From Vulcanimicrobiota bacterium (lineage in GTDB: Bacteria > Vulcanimicrobiota > Vulcanimicrobiia > Vulcanimicrobiales > Vulcanimicrobiaceae), in the NCBI GenBank assembly GCA_014304965.1, contig JACRTZ010000096.1, positions 1 to 7,866 of the forward strand: DNA of 7,866 nt. Reading direction: 5' to 3'. Every line of letters starts with the position of its first letter. The first letter of the stretch is position 1. The position numbers were made by a program, and so were the translations under genes. The notes below the pieces were generated by a model. The model searched no databases. It worked only from the letters and a program-made list of their open reading frames with translations, and was not told where the DNA came from. Below are positions 5,350 through 7,866 of the stretch, piece by piece.

Positions 5350-6255
5350 TTATTCTTTAGTGCGCGCCACGGCGGCGCGGTACATCTGCTTGTCCGCGAT
5401 GGAATAAAAGATATCGCAGCGCTCGGTTCCGGAGAACGTGCACGACGCGGCGAAGGCGATGTCGGTGTCGCCGGCTTCTAGGCCGTGCGGTACGATCAGC
5501 GGCTCCCCACAGCGCGCGACGACGTTCTCGAACGTGGCGTCGAATGCGATCCAACCGATGCGCCACTTCGCTCCCTGCGCCGCACCGTTGTAGAACATCA
5601 CCGGGCGCTCCGGATTCGACTGGAGTATCGGCCCGGTGCTCAGGTGCCAGTTGTCCCACGCGTCCGGCCGAGCACCGAACGGATCTGCGAGTACGGTCCA
5701 GGGCCCGCTTACCGATTGGGAGGTCGCTACGCCGATGCGCGAAGCGCCGTCCCTCGCGTATTCAAAGAACAGTCGCCACGTACCGTCGCCGACCGGAACG
5801 ATCGTTGCTTCTTTCGGATTCGTCACGGCGGCGGTACTGGCGAGCGCAACGCCGCGCTTTTCAAGTTGATGAATGTCGCGACCGGTCGCCCACAAGAGTT
5901 CTCCGCGAAGTTTCGTCTGATTCCACCCGGTATAATAGACGTAGAAGTGGCCGTCGCTCAGGGCGAGCGTCGGATCCTCGCAGCCATCGCGGTCGAGTTC
6001 GTCCGGGCCCGGCGCGAGCACGGGGCGCGCATCCATCGCATAATTGATTCCGTCGCTCGAGACGCCGTGATAGATTCGCGCAACCTTCTCCGAGGCAACC
6101 TGCGAGCGATTTACGGCGCGCACGAGCAAATCGAAGCCGTCCGGGGATTTCCATACGAACGGGCTCAGCGTGTACATGTCGCGTAGCGGAGCCGCCGCGT
6201 CGAGTTGCAGCGGTTCCGTGCCCAGGAGCGCGAACGAATTTTCCATTCCCGTCAT
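5350..6255 (-). CDS. GH130-like five-bladed beta-propeller glycosidase or phosphorylase
   Basis: The product is 301 residues, close to GH130 length, with no signal peptide, so it is probably cytoplasmic. The blade motifs follow the GH130/GH43-like clan: SPFVWKSPDGFDLLVRAV (31-48), GCEDPTLALSDGHFYVYYTGW (91-111), NPKEATIVP (146-154), WRLFFEY (160-166), WHLSTGPIL (203-211) and the closing LEAGDTDIAFAASC...DIFYSIADKQMYRA. Asp94 in CEDP is the candidate catalytic acid, by analogy with GH130. Many GH130 members have Arg after this motif (EDPR) and here it is Thr, so phosphorylase against hydrolase activity, and the mannoside substrate, should not be assumed. Starts: ATG at 6255, or ATG at 6246 nine bases inside; neither has a strong ribosome site. 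It sits 66 bases after the TPR gene and 12 bases before the sugar-type SDR, so a joint role in oligosaccharide breakdown or turnover is likely. Confidence 0.8.
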   Translation of the reverse strand: MTGMENSFALLGTEPLQLDAAAPLRDMYTLSPFVWKSPDGFDLLVRAVNRSQVASEKVARIYHGVSSDGINYAMDARPVLAPGPDELDRDGCEDPTLALSDGHFYVYYTGWNQTKLRGELLWATGRDIHQLEKRGVALASTAAVTNPKEATIVPVGDGTWRLFFEYARDGASRIGVATSQSVSGPWTVLADPFGARPDAWDNWHLSTGPILQSNPERPVMFYNGAAQGAKWRIGWIAFDATFENVVARCGEPLIVPHGLEAGDTDIAFAASCTFSGTERCDIFYSIADKQMYRAAVARTKE

Positions 6256-6321
6256 GATCGAGATGACTACCCGATGGCTCCACGCCGCGCCTTGCAGCCG
6301 AAGGTCGGCCCGAATCTCATT

Positions 6322-7659
6322 CTACGAAGGCGAGGTTAATGCTTCGAGGGCGCGCCGCGCATTGGGCGCTTGCAGCGGATCGAAAGCCGGATTGAGAGCG
6401 AGCGCTCGGCGCAGATAGTCCCGGGCGGATGCGCGATCGCCGACGGCGGCCGCGATCAGGCCCGCATGATAGAACAGACGCGGATCGGTCGTACCAAAGC
6501 GCAGCGCGACAAGGATCGAGGCGCGTGCTTCGGCGATGTCCCCTGCCTTGAACGCCGTCCATGCAACCGCATCGGCGCCGTAGATGTCTCGGCGAACCGC
6601 GTACTCGCGCTTCGCCTTTCCGTACGCTTCGGTCGCGTTCAGATCATGATCGGCATAGAACATCGCGAGTTGCCGGTTGTACATGATGCCGTTGATCCGG
6701 CTCAGACGGCCGATGAGTTCGACGAGCGCGTACTCGCGCTCCGCAGACTTCTTGTCGCCGGCAAGCGCGTAAACATCCCCGAGCTCGGCAATGAAGGTCG
6801 GATCGGGAAGCGAGCGGATCGCCGCGGCGTAGGAATCCTCGGCGGCTGCGTAATCGCCGCGCGCGGCGTCGAGCCGGCCGAGCGACGCGAGAGCGCGAAA
6901 ATATCCGGGAGAGATTGTCAGGGCGTCGCCGTACCTCGTTCGGGCAGTCGCAATATCTCCCGTAAAGAAGGCGGCGTCACCGAGTTGCCAAGAGTACCAA
7001 GCGATCCGCTCGGGCGAAGGCGCGCTCCGCTGACGTTCGAGCGCGAGCGCGAGCGCATAGCCTTGCGCTGCGGCCGCACTATCGCCGTGAAGCGCGGCAA
7101 CCCGCGCCTGCCGCGTTGCGACGTTTTCGTCGGTGGCGCCGATAATACGGCGAAGGCGTGCGTACGCGGCTTCGGACGCGGAATAATTGCCAAGTTCCGC
7201 TTCCGCATCGCCAAGCAACGCAAAGGGCGTGCCCGATCCATCCAAGCGCGCGAGCGAACGGGCGTCGTCGCGGGCCGCCAGAAATTCGTGCGACGCAAAC
7301 TCCGCGACGGCACGCGAGGTGAGGCCCGGCACGTTGCGTACGGCCGGAACGACCGCGCGCGAACGGCGCGCCGTTCGCACGGCGAGCTCGAGGTCCGAAA
7401 ACGCGCCGCTCTCGCGCAAACGCTGCAAGTAGAGCGCCGAGAGTCGGTTGAGCAGGTCGACGTCGTCCGGATTGCGGGCTAGGCGCTGCTCGAAGAAGAG
7501 CGTTTGCGAGCGCGACTGCACGGCCGAATCGGCCGCGGAGGCCGCGCTCGCAAAGGTCATCGGCGAACGCGCAGTTCCTTTGCCGAGCCAATCGCGCAGT
7601 CGAACCGATCCAAGGACGAAAACCGCGATCGCGGCAAAGACGCACGCCCGGAGCGCCAA
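6322..7659 (-). CDS. Membrane-anchored tetratricopeptide repeat protein
   Basis: The product is 445 residues if started at TTG 7659. That start gives an N-terminal hydrophobic helix at about 5-18 (ACVFAAIAVFVLGS), either a signal anchor or an uncleaved signal, with the rest probably outside the membrane. TPR-type helix pairs are visible at about 144-173 (PFALLGDAEAELGNYSASEAAYARL), 220-250, 254-284 (ALASLGRLDAARGDYAAAEDSY), 287-316 (IAELGDVYALAGDKKSAEREY), 364-388 and 393-423, plus weaker ones near 66-100. TPR arrays are scaffolds for protein contacts. No ATG or GTG lies between the upstream in-frame TAG (7734-7732) and this TTG, and there is no good ribosome site, so the start is uncertain; ATG at 7560 would lose the membrane helix. 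It lies 72 bases after the DUF4331-like gene on the same strand, in the same frame, and probably in one transcript. I recall this pairing from uncultured GC-rich bacteria, but cannot check it. Confidence 0.85.
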   Translation of the reverse strand: MALRACVFAAIAVFVLGSVRLRDWLGKGTARSPMTFASAASAADSAVQSRSQTLFFEQRLARNPDDVDLLNRLSALYLQRLRESGAFSDLELAVRTARRSRAVVPAVRNVPGLTSRAVAEFASHEFLAARDDARSLARLDGSGTPFALLGDAEAELGNYSASEAAYARLRRIIGATDENVATRQARVAALHGDSAAAAQGYALALALERQRSAPSPERIAWYSWQLGDAAFFTGDIATARTRYGDALTISPGYFRALASLGRLDAARGDYAAAEDSYAAAIRSLPDPTFIAELGDVYALAGDKKSAEREYALVELIGRLSRINGIMYNRQLAMFYADHDLNATEAYGKAKREYAVRRDIYGADAVAWTAFKAGDIAEARASILVALRFGTTDPRLFYHAGLIAAAVGDRASARDYLRRALALNPAFDPLQAPNARRALEALTSPS

Positions 7660-7731
7660 AGAACGAACGCGAAGCGCACCGACGCCTTCCTCGATTGAAG
7701 ACGCCGGTGCTTTAGGGTGCCTGACGATGAC

Positions 7732-7866
7732 CTACTGGAAAACCGGTGAGCGCTCGTGGCCGGGCGCATCCGGCTGGTGCGGGTCCGCCACGAAGGGGAA
7801 TTCGTTGCGGAATGGCTTGTCGTTTTTCAAGACGTGGTCCGTCAGCAGTTTCCCGTTATTGAGAAG
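7732..7866 (-). CDS. DUF4331-like protein, C-terminal fragment
   Basis: Only the last 44 residues are in the window; the gene continues past the right edge. The fragment reads LLNNGKLLTDHVLKNDKPF and continues RNEFPFVADPHQPDAPGH to the end. This matches the C-terminal pattern of DUF4331 proteins as I remember it: a Leu-rich turn, LxDxVxxND.PF, then FPYLAxPH. DUF4331 proteins are usually exported and of unknown function. The stop is TAG at 7734-7732. The next gene on this strand (TPR protein) starts 72 bases further on. The family call rests on a short fragment, so it is moderate. Confidence 0.65.
   Translation of the reverse strand, partial: LLNNGKLLTDHVLKNDKPFRNEFPFVADPHQPDAPGHERSPVFQ

Noticed and set aside
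5485..6186. A 233-codon plus-strand open frame opposite the GH130-like gene.
   Set aside because: No motif, basic composition, and fully antisense to a gene with clear propeller motifs.
6370..7482. A 370-codon plus-strand open frame opposite the TPR gene.
   Set aside because: Arg/Gly-rich shadow composition without motifs; the TPR helix pattern on the minus strand explains the region.

Overview
This is a GC-rich bacterial chromosomal window (roughly 60% GC by eye) with mostly minus-strand, tightly packed genes. I see no rRNA, tRNA, CRISPR array, transposase or phage gene. The mix is a secreted protein with duplicated GDRVE domains, a DUF4331-type protein followed by a TPR protein, GTG/TTG starts, and small secreted proteins of unknown function. 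That fits a poorly studied soil-type lineage; Eremiobacterota/Vulcanimicrobiota is my best guess, from remembered gene combinations and not from any search.

Layout, left to right. Positions 1-265 are mostly non-coding leader, with a possible 5' end of a minus-strand gene at the left edge. At 266-1336 (+) lies an exported 356-residue protein with two copies of a ~63-residue GDRVE domain. It converges on a minus-strand block at 3102-1388: an Ldh_2-family malate/L-lactate-type dehydrogenase, a 67-residue ankyrin-repeat protein, and an MmcQ/YjbR-family protein whose start codon overlaps the ankyrin stop (TGATG). A 72-base divergent spacer with a perfect 14-base palindrome separates the dehydrogenase from a GNAT acetyltransferase (3175-3699, +).

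A strong hairpin terminator at 3739-3770 sits between the convergent GNAT gene and a small secreted Met/His-containing protein of unknown function (4448-3795, -). Upstream of that is a 109-base spacer with two inverted repeats. Next comes a minus-strand block reading right to left: the C-terminal end of a DUF4331-like protein (7866-7732), a membrane-anchored TPR protein (7659-6322), a GH130-like five-bladed beta-propeller glycosidase/phosphorylase (6255-5350), and a glucose-1-dehydrogenase-like SDR (5337-4558). The GH130-like and SDR genes are only 12 bases apart, with the SDR ribosome site inside that gap, so a shared role in sugar processing is likely.

Most of the window is ordinary metabolism. 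I found no convincing complete new system. The points most worth a second look are the duplicated-domain exported protein, the Met/His-containing secreted protein, the GH130-like/SDR pair, and the short ankyrin gene coupled to a YjbR-family gene.
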